Shown in pieces: positions 1 to 8,169 of a stretch of DNA of 8,169 bases (position 1 is its first letter; every line of letters starts with the position of its first letter). A program made the translations under genes and the position numbers. Origin of the DNA: Auritidibacter sp. Marseille-P8566 (lineage in GTDB: Bacteria; Bacteroidota; Bacteroidia; Flavobacteriales; Flavobacteriaceae); NCBI GenBank assembly GCA_943325595.2, contig CALPQA020000065.1, positions 1 to 8,169 on the forward strand. Reading direction: 5' to 3'. Below the pieces are notes generated by a model. The model was not told where the DNA came from. It searched no databases and was given only the letters and a program-made list of their open reading frames with translations.

Positions 1-201
1 AAAGCAGGTGGTGAAAAATTATTCGGTTCAATCACGAATATTGATATCGCTGAAGCTTTAGCAAAAGGTGGTCAAGAAATTGATAGAAAATTCATCACAA
101 GTGGAATCGTAAAAAGAACAGGTAAATATGCTGCTACAGTTCGTTTGCACAGAGATGTAATCATTGAATTACCTTATGAAATTGTTGCTGAAAAAGCATA
201 A
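1..201 (+). CDS. rplI: 50S ribosomal protein L9, C-terminal part (5' end outside window)
   Basis: L9 binds 23S rRNA at the base of the L1 stalk of the large ribosomal subunit and helps keep the reading frame. Frame 1 is open from the first base and gives 66 residues before a TAA at 199-201. They begin KAGGEKLFGSITNIDIAEAL, the start of the L9 C-terminal domain (the GKLFGSVT..DI..A pattern), and continue with a Q-E-I-D-R-K-F-I stretch, then I-K-x-x-G-x-Y-x-x-x-V-x-L-H. These are standard L9 landmarks. The N-terminal rRNA-binding domain and the linker helix lie upstream of the window. A strong terminator follows 20 bases after the stop, so this is probably the last gene of its operon, which in this phylum usually also holds rpsF and rpsR. 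The identification is secure although only about half of the protein is present. Confidence 0.95.
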   Translation, partial: KAGGEKLFGSITNIDIAEALAKGGQEIDRKFITSGIVKRTGKYAATVRLHRDVIIELPYEIVAEKA

Positions 202-220
202 TTTCTAAATTTATATAATT

Positions 221-249
221 AAATCCCGATGAGAATCGGGATTTTTTTT
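221..249 (+). terminator. Rho-independent terminator after rplI
   Basis: There is a perfect 10-bp stem, AAATCCCGAT (221-230) pairing with ATCGGGATTT (235-244). It is closed by a GAGA loop, which fits the stable GNRA tetraloop pattern. The 3' arm runs directly into an uninterrupted T tract at 242-249. Position and shape are those of an intrinsic terminator ending the ribosomal protein transcript. Confidence 0.93.
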
Positions 250-253
250 GTTT

Positions 254-309
254 AATCTGAATTTATTTCAGATTCTCTAATTATTGTATAACTCATCTTG
301 AAAAGATGA
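254..309 (+). other. Two further stem-loops in the leader of the DUF6495-like gene
   Basis: The first is a perfect 8-bp inverted repeat, AATCTGAA (254-261) with TTCAGATT (267-274), loop TTTAT. The second is 7 bp, TCATCTT (293-299) with AAGATGA (303-309), loop GAA, ending 19 bases before the start codon at 329. Neither is followed by a T tract, so neither is a standard terminator for the plus strand. I found no convincing TAnnTTTG box between the rplI terminator and 329. The downstream gene could therefore depend on readthrough past the terminator or on a weak promoter here. A role as an RNA structure or protein-binding site is only a possibility. Confidence 0.45.
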
Positions 310-328
310 TAAAATAGATGCAGCATAA

Positions 329-802
329 ATGAAATACTCCAGACTTACCAAAGAACAATTTGAGGAAATGCATACAGAATTCATTAATTTTCTTTCTACT
401 CAAGCAATCGACAAAGCGGAATGGGATAAAATTAAAGTAGAACAACCTGAAATTGCCGAACAAGAATTGGATGTTTTCTCGGATTTAGTTTGGGAAGGCG
501 TACTTGCAAAAACAGAATATTTAGAACATTTTTCGAAAAATCATATTTTTCTTTTTCAGTGTTTTGATACGTATGTAAAATCGATAGTATTGAAATCATT
601 GGTTCCAGAAACTAATTTTTTGACAAAAGAAGGTTTGCAATGGTTGAGCGACAACATGTTTACTGAAACAATTGAAATGAAAATTGGTAAAAAAGAATTC
701 ACAGAAGATAGAAACCAATCCCTTTTTGAATTGATTCAGCAAGGTTCTTTCTTGAGTGACGGACAATTATTCAAGCAAGTAAATTCTATTATTGAGTCTT
801 AA
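329..802 (+). CDS. Small acidic protein of unknown function, DUF6495-like
   Basis: This is a 157-residue soluble protein with no signal peptide and no membrane segment. It is rich in Glu, Asp, Phe and Leu and appears mostly helical. The opening (KYSRLTKEQFEEMHTEFINF) and the stretch ELDVFSDLVWEGVL at about 47-60 resemble the family I recall as DUF6495, found in Flavobacteriia. That assignment is from memory, and no function is known to me. No catalytic or metal-binding pattern stands out: there is one Cys and no His/Asp cluster. It lies between the rplI terminator and ligA, 67 bases upstream of ligA on the same strand. The ATG at 329 follows an A-rich leader without a Shine-Dalgarno sequence, which is normal for this phylum. 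It is confidently a real gene because it is conserved in type and its length fits the family. The biochemical role is unknown. Confidence 0.8.
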   Translation: MKYSRLTKEQFEEMHTEFINFLSTQAIDKAEWDKIKVEQPEIAEQELDVFSDLVWEGVLAKTEYLEHFSKNHIFLFQCFDTYVKSIVLKSLVPETNFLTKEGLQWLSDNMFTETIEMKIGKKEFTEDRNQSLFELIQQGSFLSDGQLFKQVNSIIES

Positions 803-834
803 ATTTTCATAATAAATGTATAAGTTCCTAAGCT

Positions 835-3268
<2,434 letters not shown>

Positions 3269-3320
3269 AATAGGTTTTACATTTTAGTTGAGGGATTTTT
3301 TTAAATTATAATAACCAAAA

Positions 3321-3352
3321 CAAATATATATATTATTACTTTTGTAGCAAAA
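3321..3352 (-). promoter_or_regulatory. Bacteroidota-type promoter for the small membrane protein
   Basis: Read on the minus strand, TTTTG (complement of 3348-3352) is followed after exactly 19 bases by TATATTTG (complement of 3321-3328), a perfect TAnnTTTG -7 box. The predicted start near 3314 gives a leader of about 45 bases to the ATG at 3268. The promoter begins 17 bases past the stop of the upstream nucleotidase gene, so the small gene can be transcribed independently of it. Confidence 0.7.
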
Positions 3353-3368
3353 CTAATATTCTTTTTTT

Positions 3369-4289
3369 TTATACGATGATACTTTTTCCGTTATGTGATT
3401 TTGATTTGTCGTTATCAAAATAAAAGTCGATTCTCCCTAGATTTATTCCGTAGCAACCTGCCTGATTTACAATCACTTCCTTTCCTTCGCTGTTTTTTAG
3501 CACGGTAGGCTTGTCTAAAAAAGTGTGTGTATGTCCACCAATAATTAGGTCAATGTCTTTGGTTAGAGTTGCTAATTTTACATCAGAAATTTTTTCTGGC
3601 TCGTCTTTGTATTTGTATCCAAGGTGAGAAAGGCAAATGATGAGATCACATTTTTGTTCTGTTTTTAGAATTCGCGTCATTTCTTGAGCCGTTTCTAAAG
3701 GATCATTATAGACTGTTTCTTTATAATTTTTAGAATCTACTAATCCTGCAAGTTCAATTCCCAAACCAAAAACACCTACTTTAATTCCGTTTTTATTGAA
3801 TATTTTGTATGCTTTGGTTTTTCCTTGAAGAACGGTATTCTCAAAGTTGTAATTGGAAGTTACAAAATCAAAATTGGCGTTGTGCATTTGAGAATAAAAA
3901 CCGTCAATTCCGTTGTCAAAATCATGATTTCCCATTGTTGCAAGGTCGTATTTCATCATGCTCATTAATTTCAATTCGAGTTCGCCACCATAATAATTAA
4001 AATAGGGAGTTCCTTGGAATATATCTCCCGCATCAAGCAAAAGTAAGTTTGAATTTTCTTGACGAATGGTCTCAATTAATGCGGCTCTTCGGGCAACACC
4101 TCCCATATTTGGATTTCTAGGATGATCTGCAGGGAAGGGATCTATATAACTGTGCACATCGTTAGTGTGAAGGATGGTTAAGTGTTTTATGTCGGGTTTA
4201 TCGGACGATTTGAAACTGCTCAATGACAATCCTAAACTCATTAGTGCGGTACTTGCAGCTGTTTTTTGTATAAATTCTCTTCTTTTCAT
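3369..4289 (-). CDS. Metallophosphatase half of a split 5'-nucleotidase, Tat-type export signal
   Basis: This is the N-terminal catalytic domain of the UshA/5'-nucleotidase family, which hydrolyses phosphate from nucleotides or related esters with two metal ions. It has 306 residues. The start (MKRREFIQKT, then a hydrophobic stretch to about 26) is a twin-arginine signal with RR at 3-4, implying export of a folded, metal-loaded protein. The metal ligands are all in place: D44 and H46 in LTILHTNDVHS, D89 in DAGDIFQG, N121-H122-D123 in GNHDFDNG, H222 in CLSHLG, and H253 and H255 in GGHTHT. The protein ends soon after the calcineurin-like fold and lacks the C-terminal nucleotide-binding domain. 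The next gene upstream in the transcript encodes that domain. The pair is probably one operon, although a 143-base spacer with a repeat separates the two genes. Substrate specificity cannot be read from the sequence. Confidence 0.93.
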   Translation of the reverse strand: MKRREFIQKTAASTALMSLGLSLSSFKSSDKPDIKHLTILHTNDVHSYIDPFPADHPRNPNMGGVARRAALIETIRQENSNLLLLDAGDIFQGTPYFNYYGGELELKLMSMMKYDLATMGNHDFDNGIDGFYSQMHNANFDFVTSNYNFENTVLQGKTKAYKIFNKNGIKVGVFGLGIELAGLVDSKNYKETVYNDPLETAQEMTRILKTEQKCDLIICLSHLGYKYKDEPEKISDVKLATLTKDIDLIIGGHTHTFLDKPTVLKNSEGKEVIVNQAGCYGINLGRIDFYFDNDKSKSHNGKSIIV

Positions 4290-4328
4290 TTTCGTTTTTT
4301 GTTAAATTCTAAAAGGTTTATGATTGGC

Positions 4329-4432
4329 TAATTAGCCCCGACTGGTGGGAAAATCCCTCGCTTTTTTGCGTGGATTGGAAGGAAGGCGGGAATTACATTT
4401 GTAGGTATTCACTGCCATTTCGCTCCAAAAAG
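4329..4432. repeat. Degenerate Flavobacterium-type intergenic repeat with inner hairpin
   Basis: The plus strand reads AATTAGCCCCGAC (about 4330-4342), then a hairpin, then GGAAGGCGGGAATTA (4380-4394) and a less certain tail with CGCTCC ending next to the upstream stop codon. The hairpin pairs AATCC (4352-4356) with GGATT (4372-4376) and CGC (4359-4361) with GCG (4368-4370) around a loop of six T. The order of parts (AGCCCCGA, a G/A-rich arm, a T-rich hairpin, then a GGAA..GCGGGA arm) is what I remember of an abundant repeat scattered between genes in Flavobacterium genomes. This copy looks shortened in the middle. It is more GC-rich than the surrounding DNA. It could act as a transcription attenuator or RNA-stability element between the two nucleotidase genes. 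The boundaries are approximate. Confidence 0.6.
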
Positions 4433-5209
4433 CTATTCAATTAGTATTCGTTTGTCTTTTAAAATTGGAATTGTATCCGTTTCTTTAAGGTAATCTATTA
4501 GTATGTTTCTCAATTTATAGTTCAAATCGTAGGTTGCTGTTCCTTTTTTGAAGAAATCCATTTTGTCTCCACCGTTAGAAAGGTAATCGGAGGTAATTAC
4601 ATGATATAAGGTCTCATTTTCGAGAGGTTTTCCTTGGATTAAGATATCTTTTGCTTGATTGTTCTTGTCGATTGTAAATTGAATTCCAGAAATGGGATGC
4701 GGTTTTTTCTCGGCAATTAGATAGGTTACCATTTCGTAAATTTGCGCTCCTTTTAGTGCCACTACGATAGAGGTGTTTTCAAAAGGCATGATTTCAAAAG
4801 CGGTTTTTAGGGTTACATTTCCTTTTGGAATTATGGAACGAATTCCGCCATTATTGAGTAAACACAAATCAATTTTTTTGTTTTCTCGTGCAGTAAAAAT
4901 GGCGTTTCCTCTTTGCAAAGTGATGTCGGCCAATAAATTACCAATTGTGGTTTGCCATTGTCCGGATTTGTCTAAAGTTTCTGGCGCATAGGAAATAACG
5001 TTGTTCAATTCTGTATTGATGTGGTCTCTGTATGGCTTTACGAAGGTTTCAATTGCTTCAACATCTTTGTTGCTATTGGTGATTCCAATATCTTTTCCTT
5101 CAATTTTTGTGACATAATATTTTTGTTCACCACAAGAAACTGACAAAATAAATGTTAAGAATAAAACAAAATACCTCGAAACAACGTTATACTTTTTTAG
5201 ATTTACCAT
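4433..5209 (-). CDS. 5'-nucleotidase C-terminal domain lipoprotein
   Basis: This is the substrate-binding half of the UshA/5'-nucleotidase family as a separate protein of 258 residues. A basic start (KK at 5-6) and a hydrophobic run to residue 25 lead to SVSC with C26, a lipoprotein signal, so it should be anchored by lipid in the periplasm or at the outer membrane. The domain follows from about 50 to 240. Its landmarks are GNLLADI (90-96), NNGGIRS (119-125), where the family's Arg contacts the nucleotide, PFENT (142-146), whose Phe is the usual base-stacking residue, and SDYLSNGGDKMDFF (207-220), corresponding to the GGDGYxxF loop. There is no metal-binding domain, so it should not be active alone. 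It lies upstream of the catalytic half, the reverse of the order in fused enzymes. The start at 5209 leaves only 48 bases to the divergent gene. No clear TAnnTTTG box was found for it. Confidence 0.9.
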   Translation of the reverse strand: MVNLKKYNVVSRYFVLFLTFILSVSCGEQKYYVTKIEGKDIGITNSNKDVEAIETFVKPYRDHINTELNNVISYAPETLDKSGQWQTTIGNLLADITLQRGNAIFTARENKKIDLCLLNNGGIRSIIPKGNVTLKTAFEIMPFENTSIVVALKGAQIYEMVTYLIAEKKPHPISGIQFTIDKNNQAKDILIQGKPLENETLYHVITSDYLSNGGDKMDFFKKGTATYDLNYKLRNILIDYLKETDTIPILKDKRILIE

Positions 5210-5230
5210 CGGAAATGCGACTTATTTAAT

Positions 5231-5238
5231 TAAATTTG
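5231..5238 (+). promoter_or_regulatory. Probable -7 promoter box of the DUF6913-dapA unit
   Basis: TAAATTTG is a perfect TAnnTTTG match, 19 bases before the ATG at 5258, giving a predicted leader of about 12-15 bases. No TTG -33 box is visible at the expected distance, which falls on the start codon of the divergent nucleotidase gene. The two divergent units therefore share a 48-base control region. Confidence 0.5.
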
Positions 5239-5257
5239 TAATTCAAGTAAAAGTACT

Positions 5258-5776
5258 ATGTTTTTGAATCAAATAAAGAATTTTTTAACAAAAAAAATTA
5301 TTAACAAATCGTTGTCAAATGTTAAAGCAATTGCTAGCGATGGTATAATTACTACTGTTGGAATTGTTTATGATGAAAGTAATTTGTCAGAAAGAGAGGC
5401 TTTAGTTTCAGAATTGATTAAAAACGGAATTCAGGAAAACGCGATTAAAGTATTGGTTTTTAGAGATAAAATCAAAAAAAATGAAGTTTTCGATTATCCT
5501 GTTTTTTGTAATAAGGACATGAGTTGGTCGGCAACATTTGATAAACAAGAAGTAGTTTCATTTGTTGCAACAGATTTTGATTTGCTCATAAATTATTATG
5601 ATGTCGAAAAAGTGCCTTTACTTTTGGTTTCTCAACTATCAAAAGCCAAATTTAAAGTTGGATTTGCGGCAATTGACAAACGGTTAAATCATTTCATTAT
5701 TAATGTAAGTGCAAATAATCGAGTAGTTTTTATGGAAGAGTTATTTAAGTATCTAAAAATATTAAACAAAATATAA
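5258..5776 (+). CDS. Protein of unknown function upstream of dapA, DUF6913-like
   Basis: This is a 172-residue soluble protein without a signal peptide. Its beginning is basic ([15 protein letters not shown]). The rest looks like an alternating alpha/beta fold: a strand [10 protein letters not shown] at about 31-40, helix, strand IKVLVFRDK, and later [19 protein letters not shown] (about 107-125), then [20 protein letters not shown], ending in a helix with [10 protein letters not shown]. These segments match my recollection of the Flavobacteriia family DUF6913, usually encoded next to dapA. No function is known to me and no catalytic motif is obvious. The stop is 10 bases before the dapA start, so the two are almost certainly co-transcribed and probably translationally linked. 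The context suggests, without proving it, a link with lysine or diaminopimelate synthesis or with cell-wall precursor supply. Confidence 0.82.
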   Translation: MFLNQIKNFLTKKIINKSLSNVKAIASDGIITTVGIVYDESNLSEREALVSELIKNGIQENAIKVLVFRDKIKKNEVFDYPVFCNKDMSWSATFDKQEVVSFVATDFDLLINYYDVEKVPLLLVSQLSKAKFKVGFAAIDKRLNHFIINVSANNRVVFMEELFKYLKILNKI

Positions 5777-5786
5777 TAAAAATAGT

Positions 5787-6677
5787 ATGCAATCATTAAT
5801 AGGAACTGGAGTTGCTCTTGTTACCCCATTCAAAAAAGATTTTTCAGTTGATGTTGAGGCCTTGACGAAAATTGTAAATTACCAAGTTGATAATGGGATT
5901 AATTATCTTGTTATTCTTGGAACTACGGCTGAAAATGCTACGTTAACTCAAGATGAAAAAGAGTTGGTAATTCAAACAGTTATTGCTGCTAATAACGGTC
6001 GTTTACCAATGGTTTTAGGTGTTGGAGGAAATAATACCCAAAAAATTATTGAAGAACTAAAAACTAGAGATTTTTCTAAATTTGTCGCCATACTTTCGGT
6101 TTCACCTTATTATAATAAACCTACACAAGAAGGAATTTACCAACATTTTAAGGCTATTGCTGAAGTTTCTCCAATTCCAGTTGTACTTTATAATGTACCA
6201 GGACGAACGGGGAGCAATGTTTTGCCTGCAACGGTAATTCGATTGGCAAATGATTTCAAAAATATAGTTGCCATTAAAGAAGCTGCCGGTGATTTGGTTC
6301 AGGCGATGAATTTAATTCAGCACAAACCGAAGGATTTTCTTGTGATTTCTGGGGATGATATGATTGCTTTACCGATAGTTTTAGCGGGTGGAAGTGGTGT
6401 AATTTCAGTAATTGGACAAGGATTTCCAAAAGAATTCTCTGAATTGATACAATTAGGACTACACAGAAAAGTGGATGAAGCATTTGAATTGCAGTATCTT
6501 TTGGCTGAAAGCATTGATATGATTTTTGAACAAGGAAATCCCGGTGGAATCAAAGAAGTATTTAAATCATTGGGATTGTCTGAAAATACACTTCGTTTGC
6601 CGTTAGTAAATGTTGATGAAAATTTGGCGAATAGAATTGCGCTATTTGTCAAGAAAATTGAAAATAATAAGAAATAA
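5787..6677 (+). CDS. dapA: 4-hydroxy-tetrahydrodipicolinate synthase
   Basis: DapA condenses pyruvate with aspartate-4-semialdehyde, the first committed step toward diaminopimelate (peptidoglycan) and lysine, in the cytoplasm. The protein has 296 residues, normal for this TIM-barrel family. It starts [10 protein letters not shown], the usual first strand. Catalytic landmarks are T46 and T47 in GTTAEN, the tyrosines of SPYYNKP (Y108-Y109), Y135 and R140 in LYNVPGRTG, and the Schiff-base lysine K164 in [12 protein letters not shown] (188-191) and GGSGVISV (201-208) follow at the far end of the barrel. GTTAEN replaces the GTTGES of E. coli, a variation I believe is common in this phylum. It closely follows the DUF6913-like gene. 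A new promoter lies between its stop and bamD. Related aldolases such as N-acetylneuraminate lyase share the fold, but the motif set and context favour DapA. Confidence 0.96.
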   Translation: MQSLIGTGVALVTPFKKDFSVDVEALTKIVNYQVDNGINYLVILGTTAENATLTQDEKELVIQTVIAANNGRLPMVLGVGGNNTQKIIEELKTRDFSKFVAILSVSPYYNKPTQEGIYQHFKAIAEVSPIPVVLYNVPGRTGSNVLPATVIRLANDFKNIVAIKEAAGDLVQAMNLIQHKPKDFLVISGDDMIALPIVLAGGSGVISVIGQGFPKEFSELIQLGLHRKVDEAFELQYLLAESIDMIFEQGNPGGIKEVFKSLGLSENTLRLPLVNVDENLANRIALFVKKIENNKK

Positions 6678-6706
6678 AACGACTGTTTTTTTTAAAGAAA
6701 AAAATA

Positions 6707-6738
6707 TTTTGTAGTCGCTAAATTAATAACTAAATTTG
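6707..6738 (+). promoter_or_regulatory. Bacteroidota-type promoter of bamD-rpoZ-coaBC
   Basis: TTTTG (6707-6711) is followed after exactly 19 bases by TAAATTTG (6731-6738), a perfect TAnnTTTG -7 box. This is the best plus-strand promoter in the window and has the same spacing as the one at 3321-3352. A start near 6745 gives about 50 bases of leader to the preferred bamD start at 6795. Confidence 0.75.
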
Positions 6739-6794
6739 CAGTTGATTTTTAAACGGTTGAGATGCCACTAAATCAGCAAAATTCAATCAAAAAA

Positions 6795-7589
6795 ATGAAG
6801 AAATTTATAATAATAGTTCTAATTGCCGTTGGTTTGTCTTCTTGTAGTGAGTACCAAAAAGCGTTGAAATCTGAGGATGCAGCGGTTAAATTGGAAGCTG
6901 CTACTAAGCAATATGAAAGTGGAAAATATTCAAAAGCAATACGCCTTTTTGAACAAATTGCCCCTTCTTATAGAGGAAAACCAAATGCAGAGAAAATGTT
7001 TTATATGTTTGCTCAATCATATTATAAAACAAAACAATATTATTTATCAGGGTATCAATTTGAAAGTTTTGCTGCAGGATATCCAAAAAGTGATAAAATC
7101 GAAGAGGCTTCTTATTTAGGTGCAAAAAGTTATTCAATGTTGTCTCCAGTTTTTAGTTTAGACCAAACAGATACTGATAAAGCAATAGAAAAACTTCAGT
7201 CTTTTATTGATACTTATCCAAATTCTCAATATTTAGCAGAAGCGAATGTAGCAGTTAAAGCTTTGAGAGAAAAATTAGAGAAAAAGGCCTATTTAAATGC
7301 ATATGGATACAATAAAATTTCTGATTATAAGTCCGCTATTGTTGCTCTTGATAATTTTATTATTGATTATCCAGGAACGCCATTTAAAGAAAAAGCGTTG
7401 TATTACAAATTAGATTCTGCATACCAATTGGCCATAAATAGTATTACAACAAAAATGGAAGACCGATTGACTGTTGCCAAAACAGCCTATTCGAACTTGA
7501 TAAAATTTAATGCAAATTCAGAATACAAACAAAAAGCGGACGAAATGTTGGCTAGAATAGATAAAGATTTAAAACAATTTTCAAAATAA
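6795..7589 (+). CDS. bamD: Outer membrane protein assembly factor BamD (lipoprotein)
   Basis: BamD is the essential lipoprotein partner of BamA in the complex that folds beta-barrel proteins into the outer membrane. It sits on the periplasmic face. From the ATG at 6795 the protein has 264 residues. MKKFIIIVLIAVGLSSC is a compact lipoprotein signal with the lipidated Cys at 17. TPR-like helical pairs follow from about 30 onward, with recurring turns YPKSD (96-100), YPNSQ (141-145) and YPGTP (192-196) that are typical of YfiO/BamD. A longer reading from an in-frame ATG at 6762 adds 11 polar residues (MPLNQQNSIKK) before the signal. I prefer 6795 because it gives a normal signal peptide and an A-rich upstream site. 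It is first in a unit with rpoZ (10-base gap) and coaBC (8-base gap), driven by the promoter at 6707-6738. Confidence 0.93.
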   Translation: MKKFIIIVLIAVGLSSCSEYQKALKSEDAAVKLEAATKQYESGKYSKAIRLFEQIAPSYRGKPNAEKMFYMFAQSYYKTKQYYLSGYQFESFAAGYPKSDKIEEASYLGAKSYSMLSPVFSLDQTDTDKAIEKLQSFIDTYPNSQYLAEANVAVKALREKLEKKAYLNAYGYNKISDYKSAIVALDNFIIDYPGTPFKEKALYYKLDSAYQLAINSITTKMEDRLTVAKTAYSNLIKFNANSEYKQKADEMLARIDKDLKQFSK

Positions 7590-7599
7590 ATAGAAAGTC

Positions 7600-7917
7600 A
7601 TGGATTTAAAAAAGACGAATGCTCCAGTAAATACGATTACTTACAACAAAAGTATCATTGAAGAACCAACTGGTAACGTGTATGAAGCGATAACAATTAT
7701 GGCTAAAAGAGCAAACCAAATTAACTCTGAAATCAAAAAAGAATTGAATGAAAAGTTGGAAGAGTTTGCTACTTACAACGACAGTCTTGAAGAAGTTTTT
7801 GAAAACAAAGAGCAAATCGAAGTTTCAAAATTCTACGAAAAATTGCCTAAACCACACGCTTTGGCAGTTCAAGAATGGCTTGATGGTAAAATCTACCACA
7901 GAGAGGTAAACAAATAA
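7600..7917 (+). CDS. rpoZ: DNA-directed RNA polymerase omega subunit, Bacteroidota type
   Basis: Omega binds the beta' subunit and helps assemble and stabilise RNA polymerase. This 105-residue protein is the divergent form found in Flavobacteriia. The core is [18 protein letters not shown] (25-42), matching the family pattern of a helix with A-x-R-A-x-Q-(I/L). An acidic helical middle follows ([20 protein letters not shown]), and the end is [20 protein letters not shown] (83-102). Identity to E. coli omega is limited, so general tools may call it hypothetical. Position between bamD and coaBC supports the assignment, since omega is also often a neighbour of coaBC (dfp) in other phyla. The ATG at 7600 lies 10 bases after the bamD stop. 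Confidence 0.9.
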   Translation: MDLKKTNAPVNTITYNKSIIEEPTGNVYEAITIMAKRANQINSEIKKELNEKLEEFATYNDSLEEVFENKEQIEVSKFYEKLPKPHALAVQEWLDGKIYHREVNK

Positions 7918-7925
7918 TATTCATA

Positions 7926-8169
7926 ATGTCAGCTTTAAGCGGAAAGAAAATTTTATTGGGAATTTCCGGTGGAATTGCAGCTTATAAAACAGCTACATTA
8001 GTTCGACTTTTTATAAAAGCAGGTGCGCATGTCCAAGTGATAATGACACCTGCTTCTAAGGATTTTATAACGCCACTTACGTTATCAACCTTGTCAAAAA
8101 ATCCTGTATATTCCAGCTTTTACAATCAAGACGAAGACAACGAAAAATGGAATAGCCATGTAGATTTAG
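7926..8169 (+). CDS. coaBC: Bifunctional phosphopantothenoylcysteine decarboxylase/synthetase, N-terminal part (3' end outside window)
   Basis: CoaBC couples 4'-phosphopantothenate to cysteine (CoaB) and decarboxylates the product (CoaC), two steps of coenzyme A synthesis. Only the first 81 residues are in the window, from the N-terminal FMN-binding CoaC domain. [18 protein letters not shown] is the flavoprotein nucleotide-binding start, [26 protein letters not shown] is the family's conserved strand-helix region, and SHVDL near the edge holds H78, the expected active-site histidine. The synthetase domain is not visible, so bifunctionality is inferred from what is normal in bacteria. It starts 8 bases after the rpoZ stop, in the same unit. 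The TAG near the last bases is out of frame, so the gene continues past the edge. Confidence 0.93.
   Translation, partial: MSALSGKKILLGISGGIAAYKTATLVRLFIKAGAHVQVIMTPASKDFITPLTLSTLSKNPVYSSFYNQDEDNEKWNSHVDL

Noticed and set aside
3337..3357. TTTTG-TAG-CAAAA inverted repeat as terminator of the nucleotidase unit
   Set aside because: It has five base pairs, all but one of them A-T, and no T tract follows on the minus strand. Its CAAAA arm is better explained as the complement of the -33 box of the next gene.
3369..5209. The two nucleotidase genes as one gene broken by a frameshift or insertion
   Set aside because: The domain order is reversed relative to the fused enzyme, and each half has its own complete start and export signal. 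This is a true split pair, not a recent break.
6317..6652. 111-codon minus-strand open frame inside dapA
   Set aside because: It lies wholly within a well-supported gene and its translation is Ser/Pro/Ile-rich with no recognisable motif. It is a shadow of dapA codon use.
6680..6717. Inverted repeat CGACT...AGTCG around T and A runs after dapA as a terminator
   Set aside because: The stem is only 5 bp with a long, poorly matched interior, no T tract follows, and it overlaps the -33 box of the bamD promoter. It is too weak to call.
8160..8169. TAG at the right edge as a stop of the last gene
   Set aside because: It is out of frame. The coaBC frame reads GTA GAT TTA and continues past the window.

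Overview
The window comes from an AT-rich member of the Bacteroidota, most probably Flavobacterium or a close relative in the Flavobacteriaceae. Three things point there. The promoters have the -7 box TAnnTTTG of this phylum, two of them with a TTTG box exactly 19 bases upstream. Ribosome binding sites are A-rich rather than Shine-Dalgarno. The gene content includes the short divergent RNA polymerase omega subunit typical of the group and what look like two Flavobacteriia-specific proteins of unknown function. The family names DUF6495, DUF6913 and DUF6232 used below are recalled from memory and were not checked by a search.

Layout, left to right. (1) 1-201 is the 3' end of rplI (ribosomal protein L9), closed by a textbook terminator at 221-249. 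Two more small stem-loops follow before the next gene. (2) 329-2867, plus strand: a small DUF6495-like protein and then ligA, the NAD-dependent DNA ligase, which has its own promoter-like box inside a three-copy 8-base repeat. (3) 2864-5209, minus strand: a very AT-rich two-helix membrane protein whose 3' end overlaps ligA by 4 bases, and a 5'-nucleotidase split into two genes. The half with the nucleotide-binding C-terminal domain is a lipoprotein. The half with the metallophosphatase domain carries a Tat-type signal. A degenerate copy of what looks like an abundant Flavobacterium intergenic repeat lies between these two genes. (4) 5258-8169, plus strand: a DUF6913-like gene with dapA (lysine and peptidoglycan precursor synthesis), then a second promoter driving bamD (outer-membrane protein assembly), rpoZ (omega) and the 5' end of coaBC (coenzyme A synthesis), which runs off the window.

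Most of this is conserved housekeeping DNA for the phylum. The plus-strand genes serve replication and repair, cell-wall precursors, outer-membrane assembly, transcription and cofactor supply. The minus-strand block probably handles nucleotide or phosphate salvage at the envelope. I see no phage, transposon, CRISPR, toxin-antitoxin or defence system, no rRNA or tRNA gene, and no gene-free stretch longer than about 145 bases. The parts most worth a second look are the low-GC membrane protein, the split nucleotidase with two different export signals, and the repeat between its halves.
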